NCBI GenBank assembly: GCA_024641945.1
Contig: JAHECD010000003.1
Location: 1 to 64,000 of the forward strand
Source of the DNA: Rubrivivax sp.
GTDB lineage: Bacteria > Pseudomonadota > Gammaproteobacteria > Burkholderiales > Burkholderiaceae_C
DNA length: 64,000 bases
Direction of reading: 5' to 3'
A program made the position numbers and the translations under genes. The notes beneath the pieces were generated by a model that saw only the letters and a program-made list of their open reading frames with translations, searched no databases and was not told the origin of the DNA. Below, piece after piece: positions 63,751 to 64,000 of the stretch (position 1 is the stretch's first letter; the number at the start of each line of letters is the position of its first letter).

Positions 63751-64000
63751 AACACAAGGTCTCCATCGTCACCGGCGCGGCGCAGGGCATCGGCCTGGCA
63801 ACCGCGCTGAAATTCGCCGAAGAAGGCGCCACCGTGGTCGTCTGCGATCTCAGGCCCGAGGGCGTCGACGCTGCCGTCGCGCTGGTGCGCGCACGGGGCG
63901 CGCAGGTCATGGGCTTTGCACTCAACGTCACCGACCGGCCCGCGCTCGATGCCATGGCGGCGGCCGTGAAGGAGCGCCATGGCAGCATCGACGTGCTGGT
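63741..64000 (+). CDS. SDR-family oxidoreductase, N-terminal part only
   Basis: The first 86 codons of a short-chain dehydrogenase/reductase; the gene runs past the window end. The nucleotide motif TGAAQGIG is at residues 11-18 and VVVCDLRPEG follows the second strand; NVTDRPALDAMAAAV leads on. It resembles FabG-type 3-oxoacyl reductases, but the catalytic tyrosine and lysine are outside the window. The ATG at 63741 overlaps the esterase stop. Confidence 0.85.
   Translation, partial: MRLKHKVSIVTGAAQGIGLATALKFAEEGATVVVCDLRPEGVDAAVALVRARGAQVMGFALNVTDRPALDAMAAAVKERHGSIDVL

Overview
The window is a 64 kb piece of a high-GC (about two thirds G+C by eye) betaproteobacterial chromosome. The caa3-type cytochrome oxidase cluster, the pilGHIJ-chpA set next to rubredoxin, thiD and hemL, the gpsA-secB-grxC-rhodanese block divergent from gpmA, and the pyrR-pyrB-pyrX order all point to Burkholderiales, probably the Rubrivivax/Leptothrix/Ideonella side. 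That placement is inferred from gene order and protein style, not from a search. No insertion sequence, prophage, CRISPR array, tRNA or rRNA was seen.

Layout. 1-4.5 kb: minus-strand genes for a DUF3108-type protein (cut by the window edge), an M61 aminopeptidase, a DUF3429 membrane protein, a DsbC-like isomerase and a ubiquinone-type flavin hydroxylase. 4.5-8.4 kb: plus-strand MOSC protein, EamA transporter, YchF and an aldo/keto reductase. 8.4-13 kb: an orphan MASE1-CHASE-PAS hybrid kinase and 4-hydroxyphenylpyruvate dioxygenase. 13.07-13.41 kb: a near-perfect LexA (SOS) box drives a 27-codon cationic, Trp-rich peptide and a 65-codon protein, both unrecognised. 13.6-14.7 kb: a DUF6776-like coiled-coil membrane protein and a small unknown protein. 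15.2-16.2 kb: rpoH behind a CIRCE operator.

16.2-26 kb is the cytochrome c oxidase assembly line on the minus strand: DUF2244, ctaC, ctaD, a 37-residue assembly protein, ctaG, a DUF2970 protein, ctaE, then SURF1, a Sco-like membrane protein, ctaA, ctaB and a Sco copper chaperone. A twin-transmembrane gene sits between the two blocks on the other strand. 26-31.4 kb: bioC-like and comF (start codons only 19 bases apart), trmL, gpsA-secB-grxC-rhodanese and gpmA. 31.5-35.2 kb: an unusual operon of an AMP/thymidine-phosphorylase-family enzyme, a short PRPP-synthetase homologue and an HD-GYP-like protein that has lost its metal dyad. 35.3-39.9 kb: algH-ruvX-pyrR-pyrB-pyrX-acyltransferase, tightly overlapping, with pyrX lacking the catalytic histidines of dihydroorotase. 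39.9-41.4 kb: photolyase.

41.4-49 kb: a TetR (CecR-like)-controlled RND efflux operon (regulator, outer-membrane lipoprotein, membrane-fusion protein, pump) with a translationally coupled secreted alpha/beta hydrolase at its end. 49-59.3 kb: the type IV pilus chemosensory system (rubredoxin, pilG, pilH, pilI, pilJ and a 2054-residue ChpA). 59.5-64 kb: thiD, hemL, mpl, a YqiA-like esterase and the start of an SDR oxidoreductase.

Most of the window is ordinary housekeeping. The part most likely to be undescribed is the SOS-controlled microprotein pair at 13.07-13.41 kb, followed by the CIRCE-rpoH arrangement and the phosphorylase/PRPP/dead HD-GYP operon.
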